In this document: piece by piece, positions 1 through 8,703 of the stretch
How the letters are laid out: every line of letters starts with the position of its first letter
Numbering within the stretch: the stretch's first letter is position 1
Assembly (NCBI GenBank): GCA_900544295.1
Contig: UQUO01000033.1
Location: 1 to 20,268 of the forward strand
Direction of reading: 5' to 3'
DNA: 20,268 bases
Source: an uncultured Eubacteriales bacterium
GTDB lineage: Bacteria > Bacillota > Clostridia > Oscillospirales > Oscillospiraceae
Position numbers and translations under genes: made by a program
The notes under the pieces: model-generated
Told to the model about the DNA's origin: nothing
Databases searched by the model: none
The model's input: only the letters and a program-made list of their open reading frames with translations

Positions 1-114
1 CCCGAAACCTCACGGGGGCGCCACCACCCCATAAGCGCTTTTCTTTGGGGCTCCACCCCGTTTCTTTGGGCAAGACCAAAGAAATGGGGTGGAACTGGCA
101 GCACAAGGCAAAAC
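1..114 (+). repeat. Structured intergenic repeat, left copy
   Basis: These 114 bases recur at 20131-20244 in inverted orientation with a single mismatch. The repeat holds an internal hairpin: a 17-base arm starting CCACCCCG at about 53 pairs, with one G-T wobble, with an arm ending GGGGTGG at about 92. Weaker similarity, including GGCGAGTTCC, continues inward on both sides. No reading frame is supported. It is probably one member of a dispersed intergenic family of unknown function; the copy number elsewhere cannot be seen from this window. Confidence 0.85.
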
Positions 115-160
115 AGATCAGCAACGTATAGGCGAGTTCCGCCCGCCAGCAGAAAAAACT

Positions 161-320
161 GCGCCCGCGGGGCGCGGGCGCAAAAGGGGGAACCCCCGGC
201 GAGGGTTCCCCCTTTGACCCCTTCCTGCGCTTCTTTGGCACAGGAGAGTTCCGCGCGCTGCGGCGCGCGGCCAGGGGCGCCGCCCCTGGACCCTGCCCGC
301 TTTTTTGTAAAAAAGCGGGG
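161..320. repeat. Cluster of five adjacent perfect palindromes
   Basis: Five hairpins follow one another: 161-181 (9-bp stem, GGG loop), 183-215 (13-bp stem), 251-270 (8-bp stem, TGCG loop), 271-289 (8-bp stem, 3-nt loop) and 296-319 (11-bp stem, CCCGC plus a T run, loop GT). The segment lies just beyond the 3' end of nadE, so one or more hairpins may end or protect its transcript. None has the classical GC stem followed by a U tract on the nadE strand. No gene is seen in 115-330. Confidence 0.6.
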
Positions 321-330
321 CAAAAAACTT

Positions 331-1071
331 TTAAACGCTTTGGCCTTCGCCGTATCTTGACGGCATGCGGCGCTTATGCTCTGTGACGCGGTGCATGCGC
401 TCTATCTTGGCGCGGGCCGCCTCATCCACCGCGCGGCCCAGGACCACGGCGTCGATGTCGGCATAGCTTAGGCCCATCTCGGCCTCGTCCGTCTGGCCCT
501 CGAAGAGGCCGGCGGAGGGAGCCTTCTCTATCACCGAGCGGGGCGCGCCCAAGTGCTCCAGAAACTCGTATGTCTCACCCACCGTCAGGTCGGCTATGGG
601 GTTCAAATCGTAGGCGCCGTCGCCCCACTTCGTGAAATAGCCCACGTAGGCCTCGCTTGCGTTGCCCGTGCCAGCCACCATGCGCCCCTCGGCGTGGGCT
701 ATGGCGTAGAGCGTCAGCATCCTCAGCCTGGGCGCTATGTTCGCCACGGCCATCTCCGTCAGCTCCGTCACGCCCGCGAGCGCGGCAAGCTCCGCCTCGC
801 GCACAGGCGTCAGATCCACCGTCCGCGTCTCGATGTGGAACTTCTCCGCGACCTCCATGCCGTCGTCCCTGTCCATGCCGTAGTTGCGTTTTGAGGCACA
901 GGGCATGATGATGCCCACCGTGTCCTCGCAGGCCAGCTTGCAGAGGATACCTACCAGCGCCGAGTCCTTGCCTCCGGAGTTTCCGAAGACGATGCCCCGC
1001 GCCCCGCTCTCGCGAAGGTAGGCGCGTATATACTCCACACGCGCGGCGGTTTCTTTGGCGTAATTTCTCAT
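331..1071 (-). CDS. nadE: NH3-dependent NAD+ synthetase
   Basis: Makes NAD+ from nicotinate adenine dinucleotide, ATP and ammonia, the last step of NAD synthesis in the cytoplasm. The adenylation P-loop SGGKDS is at residues 32-37, followed by family blocks such as GTGNASE and the KWGDGAYDLNPIADL segment. At 246 residues it is the short ammonia-using form, with no glutaminase domain. ATG at 1069-1071 is preceded by a strong AAGGAGGG site (1079-1086). It is divergent from glnN, which also consumes ammonia; joint nitrogen control is only an inference. Confidence 0.95.
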   Translation of the reverse strand: MRNYAKETAARVEYIRAYLRESGARGIVFGNSGGKDSALVGILCKLACEDTVGIIMPCASKRNYGMDRDDGMEVAEKFHIETRTVDLTPVREAELAALAGVTELTEMAVANIAPRLRMLTLYAIAHAEGRMVAGTGNASEAYVGYFTKWGDGAYDLNPIADLTVGETYEFLEHLGAPRSVIEKAPSAGLFEGQTDEAEMGLSYADIDAVVLGRAVDEAARAKIERMHRVTEHKRRMPSRYGEGQSV

Positions 1072-1092
1072 GAACCATCCCTCCTTACCCGG

Positions 1093-1122
1093 ATATTATC
1101 CGCTTTTTCGCCCCAAAGTCAA
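1093..1122 (-). promoter_or_regulatory. nadE promoter
   Basis: On the minus strand TTGACT (1117-1122) and TATA-type hexamer TAATAT (1093-1098) are 18 bp apart. The predicted start falls near 1086, so the leader would be little more than the ribosome binding site. Confidence 0.65.
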
Positions 1123-1130
1123 GCGAGTCC

Positions 1131-1159
1131 TTGACGCCGTGGGGAATTTGCGTTAATCT
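1131..1159 (+). promoter_or_regulatory. glnN promoter
   Basis: TTGACG (1131-1136) and TAATCT (1154-1159) are separated by 17 bp, giving a leader of roughly 30 nt before the TTG start codon. It lies back to back with the nadE promoter in a 125-bp intergenic space. Confidence 0.6.
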
Positions 1160-1196
1160 TTCAGGTGTATTTTTTGCTTGAAAAAGGTGATGAGCT

Positions 1197-3287
1197 TTGT
1201 CCGGCATTGAAGAGATATTCGGCACCATGGTATTTTCCGACGCGGTCATGCGCGAGCGGCTGCCCTCGGAGACCTACGCCGCCGTCCAGCGCACCATGCG
1301 CAGCGGGCGCCGCCTGCACCCGGACACGGCGGAGGTCGTCGCCGCCGCCATGAAGGACTGGGCCCTCGAAAAGGGCGCGACCCACTTCACGCACTGGTTC
1401 CAGCCCATGACCGGCGTCACCGCCGAGAAGCACGACAGCTTCCTCGAACCCGACGGCGCCGGCGGCGTCATCATGGAGTTTTCCGGCAAGGAGCTCATCC
1501 ACGGCGAGCCCGACGCCTCCTCCTTCCCCTCCGGCGGCCTGCGCGCCACCTTTGAGGCCCGCGGCTACACCGCCTGGGACCCCACCAGCTACGCCTTCAT
1601 CCGCGACCGCGTGCTCTATATCCCCACGGCCTTCTGCTCCTACGGCGGCGAGGCCCTTGACCAGAAAACGCCCCTGCTGCGCTCCATGGAGGCGCTCTCC
1701 CGCCAGGCGCTGCGCGTCCTGAAACTCTTCGGCACCGAGGCCTCCCTCGTGCTGCCCATGGTCGGCGCGGAGCAGGAGTATTTCCTCGTCGAACGCGACA
1801 TGTACGAGCGCCGCCAGGACCTAATCTACACCGGCCGCACCCTCTACGGCGCCATGCCTCCCAAGGGCCAGGAGATGGACGACCACTACTTCGGCACCGT
1901 GAAGCCCCGAGTCGCGGCCTTCATGCGTGAGATAAACGAGGAGCTCTGGCGCGTCGGCGTCTCGGCCAAGACCGAGCACAACGAGGCCGCCCCCGCCCAG
2001 CATGAGCTCGCCTGCGTCTATGACACGGCCAACATCGCTGCCGACCACAACCAGCTCGTCATGGACGTCATGCAGAAGACCGCCAAGAAGCACGGCCTGG
2101 TCTGCCTGCTGAGCGAAAAGCCCTTTGAGGGCGTGAACGGCTCCGGCAAGCACAACAACTGGTCCCTCGCCACTGACACGGGCATAAACCTCTTCGACTC
2201 CGGCGAGACCCCGGGCGAGAACGCGCAGTTCCTGCTCTTCCTCTGCGCCGTCATAAAGGCCGCGGACGACTACCAGGACCTGCTGCGTATCTCCATCGCC
2301 TCTGCCGGCAACGACCACCGCCTCGGCGCGGCCGAGGCGCCCCCCGCCATCATCTCCATGTTCCTCGGCGAGGAGCTCACCGGCATACTTGAGGCCATCG
2401 AGAACGACACGGCCTGCGACGTGAAGGAAAAGGAGCTCTTCAAGGTCGGCGTCCACGCCCTGCCCCGCTTCCCCAAGGACACGACGGACCGCAACCGCAC
2501 CTCTCCCTTCGCCTTCACGGGCAACAAGTTCGAGTTCCGCATGCCCGGCTCTGCGGCGTCGATATCTTCCGCCAACATCGCCATCAACACCGCCGTGGCC
2601 GAGGAGCTGCGCCAGTTCGCGGACGAGCTTGAGGCGGCGCAGGACTTCAAATCCGCCCTCCAGGGCCTCATAAAGCGCGTCGTGCGCGAGCACAAGCGCA
2701 TCATCTTCAACGGCAACGGCTATGACCCCGCCTGGGTGGACGAGGCGGAACGCCGCGGCCTGCACAACCTGCGCTCCACGCCCGAGGCCCTGCCCCACAT
2801 GCTGGATGAGGCGAACGTGGAGCTCTACTCCCGGCACAAGGTCTTCTCCTATGCCGAGCTGCGCTCCCGGCTGGAGATCAGGCAGGAGGAATACTGCAAG
2901 CTCGTCACCATTGAGGGCAAGACGGCCCTGGCCATGGCGCGGCGTGAGATCCTGCCCGCAGTCAGCACCTTTGCCGCGCGGCTGGCGGCTTCGGCTGTCT
3001 CCCTGCGAGCGGCCCTGCCGGGCTGCCGGGCGGAATTTGAGCTCGGCACGGCGGAGAGCCTTGTCCAGCTCTCGGACGCGGCCTACGGCCTGGCAAGGCA
3101 GCTGGAGGACGAGCTGACGCACGCCGCGCAGCTGCGCTCCCCCGAGGAAAAGAGCTTTTTCCTTCACGACCACGTTCTCCCCGTCATGGGCGCCCTGCGC
3201 GCCGCCTGCGACGATATGGAGACCATCACCGGCGAGGACAGCTGGCCCATACCCACCTACGGCGAACTGCTCTTCGGCGTCAAATAA
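1197..3287 (+). CDS. glnN: Glutamine synthetase, type III
   Basis: Condenses glutamate and ammonia to glutamine with ATP, in the cytoplasm, as a large homo-oligomer. The 696-residue length fits GSIII, not the shorter type I enzyme. Visible blocks are the catalytic EQE at residues 192-194, [13 protein letters not shown] at 258-270, [10 protein letters not shown] at 312-321, the AGNDHRLG segment, and the [15 protein letters not shown] block. The start is TTG, chosen because AAGGTGA (1184-1190) lies 6 nt upstream and the N-terminus then matches the family layout; the next in-frame ATG is ten codons on. A strong terminator follows. Confidence 0.95.
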   Translation: MSGIEEIFGTMVFSDAVMRERLPSETYAAVQRTMRSGRRLHPDTAEVVAAAMKDWALEKGATHFTHWFQPMTGVTAEKHDSFLEPDGAGGVIMEFSGKELIHGEPDASSFPSGGLRATFEARGYTAWDPTSYAFIRDRVLYIPTAFCSYGGEALDQKTPLLRSMEALSRQALRVLKLFGTEASLVLPMVGAEQEYFLVERDMYERRQDLIYTGRTLYGAMPPKGQEMDDHYFGTVKPRVAAFMREINEELWRVGVSAKTEHNEAAPAQHELACVYDTANIAADHNQLVMDVMQKTAKKHGLVCLLSEKPFEGVNGSGKHNNWSLATDTGINLFDSGETPGENAQFLLFLCAVIKAADDYQDLLRISIASAGNDHRLGAAEAPPAIISMFLGEELTGILEAIENDTACDVKEKELFKVGVHALPRFPKDTTDRNRTSPFAFTGNKFEFRMPGSAASISSANIAINTAVAEELRQFADELEAAQDFKSALQGLIKRVVREHKRIIFNGNGYDPAWVDEAERRGLHNLRSTPEALPHMLDEANVELYSRHKVFSYAELRSRLEIRQEEYCKLVTIEGKTALAMARREILPAVSTFAARLAASAVSLRAALPGCRAEFELGTAESLVQLSDAAYGLARQLEDELTHAAQLRSPEEKSFFLHDHVLPVMGALRAACDDMETITGEDSWPIPTYGELLFGVK

Positions 3288-3305
3288 AATATGCCCACAT
3301 CTGCG

Positions 3306-3338
3306 AAAGGCGCGGCCGTGGCCGCGCCTTTCTTTTTT
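3306..3338 (+). terminator. glnN rho-independent terminator
   Basis: A perfect 12-bp stem (AAAGGCGCGGCC at 3306-3317 with its complement at 3320-3331), a GT loop, then a T tract. It also lies right after the stop of the convergent LysR gene, but on that strand the U tract is poor. Confidence 0.9.
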
Positions 3339-4272
3339 ATATGTCCCCGTGCGGGATGGACTCACCTGCCTCCGGGCCTAACTCCTCCTGGACGGCGGCG
3401 GCAAAGGCCTCCGCCGTCAGCTCCACAAAGGCGCGGCGGCGCGGCTTTTCCGCGAGGCTCTTGTAATAGACGCCGTAGGACAGAGGCTGCGCGTCCGCTA
3501 TGGGCAGGAGCACGAGCCCCGGCTCCCGGCCCCGGAAGAGGTCCGGCACGACAGCGGCGCCGAAGCCGCCCTCGGCAAGGACGGCGGCGGTCTCCACGGA
3601 CTCGCAGAAGTAGACCCGCTCCGGCGGCAGGCCGTCCAGCAGGGCGTTCAGTTGGCTGCGGTAGCCCTCCGGGCTGCGCTGAGGGCTGAGGGCAACTATG
3701 GGGTGCTCCCGCAGGGAGGCAAACTCGACCTCCCCCGCCCCGGCCAGGGGGTGGCCGGGATCCACAAGGGCCACCAGACCGGGCCTTGCCAGCTCCCGGT
3801 AGCTGATAGACTTCCTCAGCCCGCCCTCCCGGAAGGCCACGACCACGTCCACCGTCTCCTCCAGCAGCCGCTGGTAGAGGTGGCGGAAGGGTACGACCTG
3901 GAAAACGGGGTAGAGGTCCGGAAAGCGCCCGGCCATGCGGCGCAGGGGCTCCGCGAGGCGGAACACGTCCGCGTCTGCGTGGCAGCCGATGACGAAAGGC
4001 TGCCGCAAATCCTCGACGGCGTGCTCCGCGCGGAGCCTGGCCCGCTCAGAAATCTCCAGCATCAGCTTTGCGTCCCCCAGGAAAATCAGGCCCGCCTGAG
4101 TCAGCTCCACCGCCCTGGTCGTGCGGCGGAAGAGCTGCGTGTTCAGCTCCGACTCCAGGGAGTGTATCTGCTGTGTGACAGCGGGCTGGGTCACGTGGAG
4201 CTGCTCCGCCGCCCGAGCAAAGCTCAGCGTCTCCGCCACGGCCAGAAAACAGGCCAGCTGCATGGTGTTCAT
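3337..4272 (-). CDS. LysR-family transcriptional regulator
   Basis: A 311-residue protein with the LysR winged helix-turn-helix at residues 1-60 (AAEQLHVTQPAVTQQIHSLE) and a substrate-binding-like effector domain from about residue 90 to 290. The effector is not known. It is divergent from the ABC exporter, with a 17-bp palindrome between them, so it probably controls the exporter and itself. A moderate GAGGGG site precedes ATG at 4270-4272. It converges on glnN; there is no sign that it acts on glnN. Confidence 0.9.
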   Translation of the reverse strand: MNTMQLACFLAVAETLSFARAAEQLHVTQPAVTQQIHSLESELNTQLFRRTTRAVELTQAGLIFLGDAKLMLEISERARLRAEHAVEDLRQPFVIGCHADADVFRLAEPLRRMAGRFPDLYPVFQVVPFRHLYQRLLEETVDVVVAFREGGLRKSISYRELARPGLVALVDPGHPLAGAGEVEFASLREHPIVALSPQRSPEGYRSQLNALLDGLPPERVYFCESVETAAVLAEGGFGAAVVPDLFRGREPGLVLLPIADAQPLSYGVYYKSLAEKPRRRAFVELTAEAFAAAVQEELGPEAGESIPHGDI

Positions 4273-4295
4273 CCCCCTCGCCCCCCTCTTAAATT

Positions 4296-4312
4296 AATAA
4301 GATTTACTTATT
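4296..4312. promoter_or_regulatory. Candidate LysR operator
   Basis: A perfect interrupted palindrome, AATAAG-5-CTTATT. It contains the T-N11-A arrangement typical of LysR boxes and lies 24 bp upstream of the lysR start, in the divergent region shared with the ABC operon. Binding is inferred from position and symmetry. Confidence 0.55.
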
Positions 4313-4330
4313 TATAATAACATAGTCTGA

Positions 4331-4358
4331 ATTCACTTTCAAGGAAAAACCTTATAAT
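4331..4358 (+). promoter_or_regulatory. ABC exporter operon promoter
   Basis: A perfect TATAAT at 4353-4358. The -35 is weak (ATTCAC at 4331-4336 with a 16-bp spacer). A weak -35 with a LysR-type palindrome just upstream fits activator-dependent transcription. Confidence 0.5.
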
Positions 4359-4367
4359 ACATCCATG

Positions 4368-4409
4368 GAGGCCTGACGGCCTCTGCCGGGCGGCATCCTG
4401 CCGGCCGGC
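4368..4409 (+). promoter_or_regulatory. Two tandem hairpins in the ABC operon leader
   Basis: First hairpin GAGGCC-4-GGCCTC (4368-4383). Second hairpin GCCGGGCGG-7-CCGGCCGGC (4385-4409, one mismatch). They lie in the untranslated leader between the predicted start near 4365 and the first gene. No U tract follows, so they are not clear terminators; RNA stability or translation control is possible. Confidence 0.4.
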
Positions 4410-4445
4410 TGTTATTATCGCATGAAGGAGGATGTATATCCGGAA

Positions 4446-6074
4446 ATGATAGAGCTTTTAAAACACCCGAGCGAATACAGGAGAGACGCCGTGCTGACGC
4501 CCGTCCTCGTGGCGCTGGAGGCCGTAGGCGAGCTCTTCCTCACCCTGACCATAGGCCGCTTCATCGACGAGCTTTCGGCCTCCGGCACGGGGATGGACAC
4601 CATCTGGGCCTACGGCCTGCGGCTGCTGCTTTTCGCGCTGTTGTGCCTAGTGCTCGGCACTGTGGCGGGCCTCAGCTCCACCCGGGCCGCGGCCGGGCTC
4701 TCCCGGAACCTGAGGGACGGGATGTTCAGGCGCATCCAGGACTTTTCCTTTGCGAACATCGACAAATTCTCCACCAACAGCCTCGTCACGCGCATGACGA
4801 CGGACGTCATGAACGTGCAGAACGCCGTCATGATGATACTGCGCGTGGCCGCAAAGGCACCCATCTCCATCGTCTGCGCCCTCATCATGGCTTTTGCGAC
4901 GAACCGGCAGATAGGGCTCCTCTACCTGGTCGTCATTCCCGTCCTCTTCTGCTGTCTCATGGTCATCGCCCGCGTGACGCACCCCATATTCCGCCGCGAC
5001 TTCACAAAGGCGGAGACGACCATTGCCTTCAATCCCTTCCTGATGCAGATGGGCATCTACACCTGCCTCACCCTCATAGCCTGGCTGGGCGCCAAAGCCA
5101 TTGTCGGCTCCTCGAACGGGACTGTTCTCGCCGGCATACCCATGACGACCGGCGAGCTGCAGAACCTCATAACCTATTCCATGATGATACTCATGTCCCT
5201 CATGATGCTCTCCATGATATACGTCATGCTCATGATGTCGCGCGAGTCCGTCAGCCGCATACGCGAGATTTTATCCGAGCAGCCGGGCATAGCCGCTCCG
5301 GAACGCGCGGCGACGGAGATACGCGACGGCGAGATCGTCTTTGAGCACGTAGGCTTCAGCTACGTGGGCGACGCCGGGAAGCTCTGCCTTTCCGACATCG
5401 ACCTGCGCATAGAATCCGGCGAAACCATAGGCATCATAGGCGGCACGGGCTCGGGCAAGTCCTCCCTCGTCCAGCTCATACCGCGGCTCTACGACGCCAC
5501 CGTCGGCAGCGTGAAGGTAGGCGGCCGTGACGTCCGGGAGTACGACATCGAGGCCCTGCGCGATGCCGTGGCCATGGTGCTGCAGAAAAACGTGCTCTTT
5601 GCCGGGACTATCAAGGAGAATCTCCGCTGGGGCGACCCGGATGCCACAGACGAGGAGCTGGTCGAGGCTTGCAGAATGGCCCAGGCCGACCCCTTCATCA
5701 GCCAGTTCCCCGAGGGCTACGACACCTATATCGAGCAGGGCGGCACCAACGTCTCCGGCGGGCAGAAGCAGCGCCTGTGCATCGCCCGCGCGCTGCTGAA
5801 AAAGCCCAAAATACTCATCCTGGACGACTCCACCTCCGCCGTGGACACCAGGACCGACGCCCTCATTCGCCGCGCCCTGCGGGAATTCATGCCCGAGACG
5901 ACGAAGATCATCATAGCCCAGCGCATCTCCTCCGTTGAGGATGCCGACAAGATAATAGTCATGGACGGCGGCCGTATCGACGCCATCGGTACCCACGAGG
6001 AGCTGCTCCGAAGCAACAAGATATACCGGGAGGTCTATGACTCCCAGCAGAAAGGAGGCGGCGAGGATGAATAA
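4446..6074 (+). CDS. ABC exporter subunit, degenerate ATP site, loop-deleted
   Basis: Membrane half-transporter with fused ATPase, partner of the next gene. N-terminal membrane segments lie at about residues 15-270. The ATPase domain has Walker A GGTGSGKS (332-339), Q380, signature VSGGQ (436-440), Walker B ILILDD with Asp461 in place of the catalytic Glu, and Gln492 in place of the switch His. That set marks the degenerate half of heterodimeric exporters. Between HPIFRR (179-184) and DFTKAE (185-190) about 44 residues seem to be missing compared with the partner (its residues about 201-244), including the second coupling helix. ATG 4446 is preferred because AAGGAGG lies at 4425-4431 (long 14-nt spacer); in-frame ATG 4422 has no site. 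Substrate unknown. Confidence 0.85.
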   Translation: MIELLKHPSEYRRDAVLTPVLVALEAVGELFLTLTIGRFIDELSASGTGMDTIWAYGLRLLLFALLCLVLGTVAGLSSTRAAAGLSRNLRDGMFRRIQDFSFANIDKFSTNSLVTRMTTDVMNVQNAVMMILRVAAKAPISIVCALIMAFATNRQIGLLYLVVIPVLFCCLMVIARVTHPIFRRDFTKAETTIAFNPFLMQMGIYTCLTLIAWLGAKAIVGSSNGTVLAGIPMTTGELQNLITYSMMILMSLMMLSMIYVMLMMSRESVSRIREILSEQPGIAAPERAATEIRDGEIVFEHVGFSYVGDAGKLCLSDIDLRIESGETIGIIGGTGSGKSSLVQLIPRLYDATVGSVKVGGRDVREYDIEALRDAVAMVLQKNVLFAGTIKENLRWGDPDATDEELVEACRMAQADPFISQFPEGYDTYIEQGGTNVSGGQKQRLCIARALLKKPKILILDDSTSAVDTRTDALIRRALREFMPETTKIIIAQRISSVEDADKIIVMDGGRIDAIGTHEELLRSNKIYREVYDSQQKGGGEDE

Positions 6075-7929
6075 GTCCCGCAAGGGCACCATGGCCCGGC
6101 TCATGGAATACATAACGGCAAGGCACAAGCGGGAGTTTGCCCTAGTCATTATCTGCATCCTCATTAGCGTCGTGGCCGCGATGGTGGGCAACTCCCTCAT
6201 GCAGGTCATCATCGACGACTACATACTCGAGATGGTCGAGACGGGCGAGGACCTCTTCGGCGGCCTGCTGCGCATCGTCCTCGTCATGGCCGCAGTCTAT
6301 CTGGCGGGCGCGCTCGGGACGCTCTTTTACAACCGTGTCATCGCAATCGTAGGCCAGAAAGTGCTCAAGGAGATACGTGACGATCTCTTCGTGAAGATGC
6401 AGACCTTCCCCATCAGCTTCTTCGACTCCCACACCCACGGCGACATTATGAGCGTCTACACCAACGACACGGACACCCTCCGGCAATTCATCGCGCAGAG
6501 CCTGCCCATGATGATATCCTCACTCGTGACCATCCTCTTCGCCTTCTGCTTCATGCTGCGCTTCAATCTCATACTCACGGCGATAGTCGCGGCGCTGTCT
6601 GCGGTGATGGTGCTCACGGCGCGCGCGATGGTGCGCTACAGCAGCAAATATTTTTCACGCCAGCAGGACTCCACAGGCGCGGTGAACGGCTATATAGAAG
6701 AGATGTTCGGCGGGCTCAAGGTAGTCAAGGTCTTCTGCCACGAGGAAGCGGCCAAAGCAAGGCTTCGGGAGCTGAACGAGGAGCTCTACTCCAACGCTCT
6801 GCGCGCCAACGGGGCCGCCGGGGCCATGATGCCCGTCATGTCCGGCTTCGGCAACCTGCAATACCTGACCGTAGCCATTGTCGGCGGTGCCATGGCCCTC
6901 TTCGGTCAGGGCATGTTCTCAACCACGCTGGGTACCCTCATCTCCTTCCTGGGCCTCATGCGGCAGTTCACCTCCTCCATAACCCAGACGGCCCAGCAGA
7001 TGAACAGCGCTGTTCTCGGCTTTGCCGGCGCGGGACGCATCTTCGAGCTCATGGACAACGAGCCTGAGCGCGACGAGGGCTATGTCACCCTGGTCCGGGC
7101 CCGGGAGCAGAACGGGGAGCTGGTAGAGTGTGCCGACGGCGACGTCTACGCCTGGAAGCACCCCCACCACGACGGCAGCCTTACCTATACGCCGGTGCAG
7201 GGCAGCGTCGTCTTCGACCACGTGGACTTCAGCTATGACGGACGCAAGCTGGTGCTGCACGATATCAGTCTGTACGCCGATCCCGGGCAAAAAATCGCCT
7301 TCGTAGGTGCCACCGGCGCAGGCAAAACTACTATCACGAATCTCGTGAATCGCTTTTACGACCTGGCAGACGGCAAGATACGCTACGACGGGATAAACAT
7401 CACCAAGATACGCAAACCGGACCTGCGCCGCTCCATGGGCATCATCCTCCAGGACGTGAGCCTCTTTACCGGCACGGTGATGGACAACATCCGCTACGGC
7501 AAGCTTGACGCTACGGATGAGGAGTGCATCGCAGCGGCGAAGCTCTCGGGGGCCGACTCCTTCATCACGCGGCTGCCGGAGGGCTACCAGACTGTGATCA
7601 GCGGCGACAACAACAACCTGTCCCAAGGCCAGTGTCAGCTCATCTCCATAGCCCGCGCCGCCGTGGCCGACCCGCCTGTCATGATAATGGACGAAGCGAC
7701 CTCGTCCATAGACACGCGCACGGAGGCAATAGTCCAGGACGGAATGGACGCCCTGATGTCGGGCCGGACCGTCTTTGTGATAGCCCACCGTCTCTCCACC
7801 GTCCGCAACTCCAAGGCCATAATGGTCCTGGAGCAGGGCCGCATAATAGAGCGCGGCAGCCACGAACAGCTCATCGCCCAAAAGGGCCAGTATTACCAGC
7901 TCTATACCGGCGCCTTCGAGCTGGAGTGA
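6067..7929 (+). CDS. ABC exporter subunit, canonical ATPase half
   Basis: A 620-residue half-transporter. Membrane domain at about 20-310 with an intact second cytoplasmic loop (about 190-250). A linker of roughly 45 residues with YAWKHPHHDG (361-370) leads to an ATPase domain with Walker A GATGAGKT (414-421), signature LSQGQ (518-522), Walker B ending MDE (Glu543) and switch His574. The catalytic Glu and His here complement the degenerate first subunit. The ATG start at 6067 has AAGGAGG at 6052-6058 and overlaps the end of the upstream gene by 8 nt, so translation is probably coupled. MdlA or LmrCD-type multidrug or peptide export is possible, but the substrate cannot be told. Confidence 0.9.
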   Translation: MNKSRKGTMARLMEYITARHKREFALVIICILISVVAAMVGNSLMQVIIDDYILEMVETGEDLFGGLLRIVLVMAAVYLAGALGTLFYNRVIAIVGQKVLKEIRDDLFVKMQTFPISFFDSHTHGDIMSVYTNDTDTLRQFIAQSLPMMISSLVTILFAFCFMLRFNLILTAIVAALSAVMVLTARAMVRYSSKYFSRQQDSTGAVNGYIEEMFGGLKVVKVFCHEEAAKARLRELNEELYSNALRANGAAGAMMPVMSGFGNLQYLTVAIVGGAMALFGQGMFSTTLGTLISFLGLMRQFTSSITQTAQQMNSAVLGFAGAGRIFELMDNEPERDEGYVTLVRAREQNGELVECADGDVYAWKHPHHDGSLTYTPVQGSVVFDHVDFSYDGRKLVLHDISLYADPGQKIAFVGATGAGKTTITNLVNRFYDLADGKIRYDGINITKIRKPDLRRSMGIILQDVSLFTGTVMDNIRYGKLDATDEECIAAAKLSGADSFITRLPEGYQTVISGDNNNLSQGQCQLISIARAAVADPPVMIMDEATSSIDTRTEAIVQDGMDALMSGRTVFVIAHRLSTVRNSKAIMVLEQGRIIERGSHEQLIAQKGQYYQLYTGAFELE

Positions 7930-7938
7930 AAACTGCAA

Positions 7939-7972
7939 AACGCCGCAGGCCATGAGGCTTGCGGCGTTATTA
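7939..7972 (+). terminator. ABC operon terminator
   Basis: A 13-bp stem (AACGCCGCAGGCC with its complement, one G-U pair) around an ATGA loop at 7952-7955, followed by ATTATTTA. It starts 10 nt after the ABC stop codon. Confidence 0.8.
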
Positions 7973-8015
7973 TTTACCGGCTTTTCCCGGGCGCCGCCAC
8001 ATTGGGCGGAATACG

Positions 8016-8024
8016 TGGTATAAT
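8016..8024 (+). promoter_or_regulatory. Extended -10 promoter of the kinase-like gene
   Basis: TGGTATAAT forms an extended -10 (TG-N-TATAAT) about 42 bp before the start codon. No good -35 is seen at the usual distance, as expected for this promoter class. Confidence 0.55.
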
Positions 8025-8065
8025 GGCGTCGGCACAAATTATGGCGCAAGGGGGAGGTGAGCGCG

Positions 8066-8524
8066 GTGAAGATACACATCATAGGCGGCAGCGGGAGCGG
8101 GAAATCTCACCTGGCCGAAACTCTGTCTGCAAAATATGGGATACCTCACTATGATCTGGACGAGCTGCAATGGGACAGTTCAGGCGCCTATGGGCAAAAG
8201 AGGGCCCCGGAGGAGCGCAGGCGGCTTCTGGACGAGATACTGGAAAAACCAGATTGGGTCATCGAAGGGGTATATCACAGCTGGTGCCTCCGCTGCTTTG
8301 AAGAAGCGGACATGATCTATCTTCTGAGCGTTCCGAGGTATAAATACAGATACCGCATCCTGCGCCGTTTTGCCAGGCGGAAGCTCGGCCTGGAAAAGGG
8401 CAAAAAGGAGTCCCTGCGCTCGGTTGCTGAACTCCTGAAATGGGCGGACAGGTATCAGGAAAAAGACATGCCGGAAATACGGAGTATACTTGCGCAGTAT
8501 TCGTACAAGGTGGTAGAGCGTTAA
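8066..8524 (+). CDS. P-loop kinase-like protein (FlaR/adenylate kinase-like)
   Basis: A 152-residue cytoplasmic protein. Walker A GGSGSGKS is at residues 7-14, followed by YDLDELQW, then WVIEGVY and an arginine-rich lid-like stretch (about 93-107). This order matches the small adenylate kinase-like family often annotated 'DNA topology modulation protein FlaR'; the true substrate of that family is unclear. The GTG start at 8066 is chosen because GGGGAGG lies 8 nt upstream; an in-frame GTG at 8057 overlaps that site. It stands alone after a terminator, with its own promoter. Confidence 0.8.
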   Translation: MKIHIIGGSGSGKSHLAETLSAKYGIPHYDLDELQWDSSGAYGQKRAPEERRRLLDEILEKPDWVIEGVYHSWCLRCFEEADMIYLLSVPRYKYRYRILRRFARRKLGLEKGKKESLRSVAELLKWADRYQEKDMPEIRSILAQYSYKVVER

Positions 8525-8651
8525 GGGTGGAGATATATCCAGCCGTCACATTATGGGCGTGCCGATGTGCATTTCCCGCCGCCGCGGCGAGTTCCCCGGC
8601 CCTGCGGACCCCAGGTAAACCGGCGGTTCAGCGGATTCTACCAACCGCTCA

Positions 8652-8680
8652 TTGAAACAGGCCGAGGCCTCCGCTATGAT
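8652..8680 (+). promoter_or_regulatory. Promoter of the small membrane protein gene
   Basis: TTGAAA (8652-8657) and TATGAT (8675-8680) with a 17-bp spacer, ahead of a strong AGGAGGT site. The preceding stretch 8525-8651 shows no gene. Confidence 0.7.
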
Positions 8681-8703
8681 AACGCCAGAGAGGAGGTATT
8701 ATA

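Noticed and set aside
1821..3365. 514-codon minus-strand open frame opposite glnN
   Set aside because: It mirrors a well-conserved glutamine synthetase, has no ribosome site or domain, and Val/Leu/Gly/Arg-rich composition typical of antisense frames in G+C-rich DNA.
4422..4445. ATG 4422 as the start of the first ABC gene
   Set aside because: It has no ribosome site upstream and places the only good AAGGAGG inside the coding region; ATG 4446 is preferred, with the caveat of a long spacer.
6919..8082. 387-codon minus-strand open frame opposite the second ABC gene
   Set aside because: Antisense to conserved ATPase motifs; low-complexity translation and no start signal.
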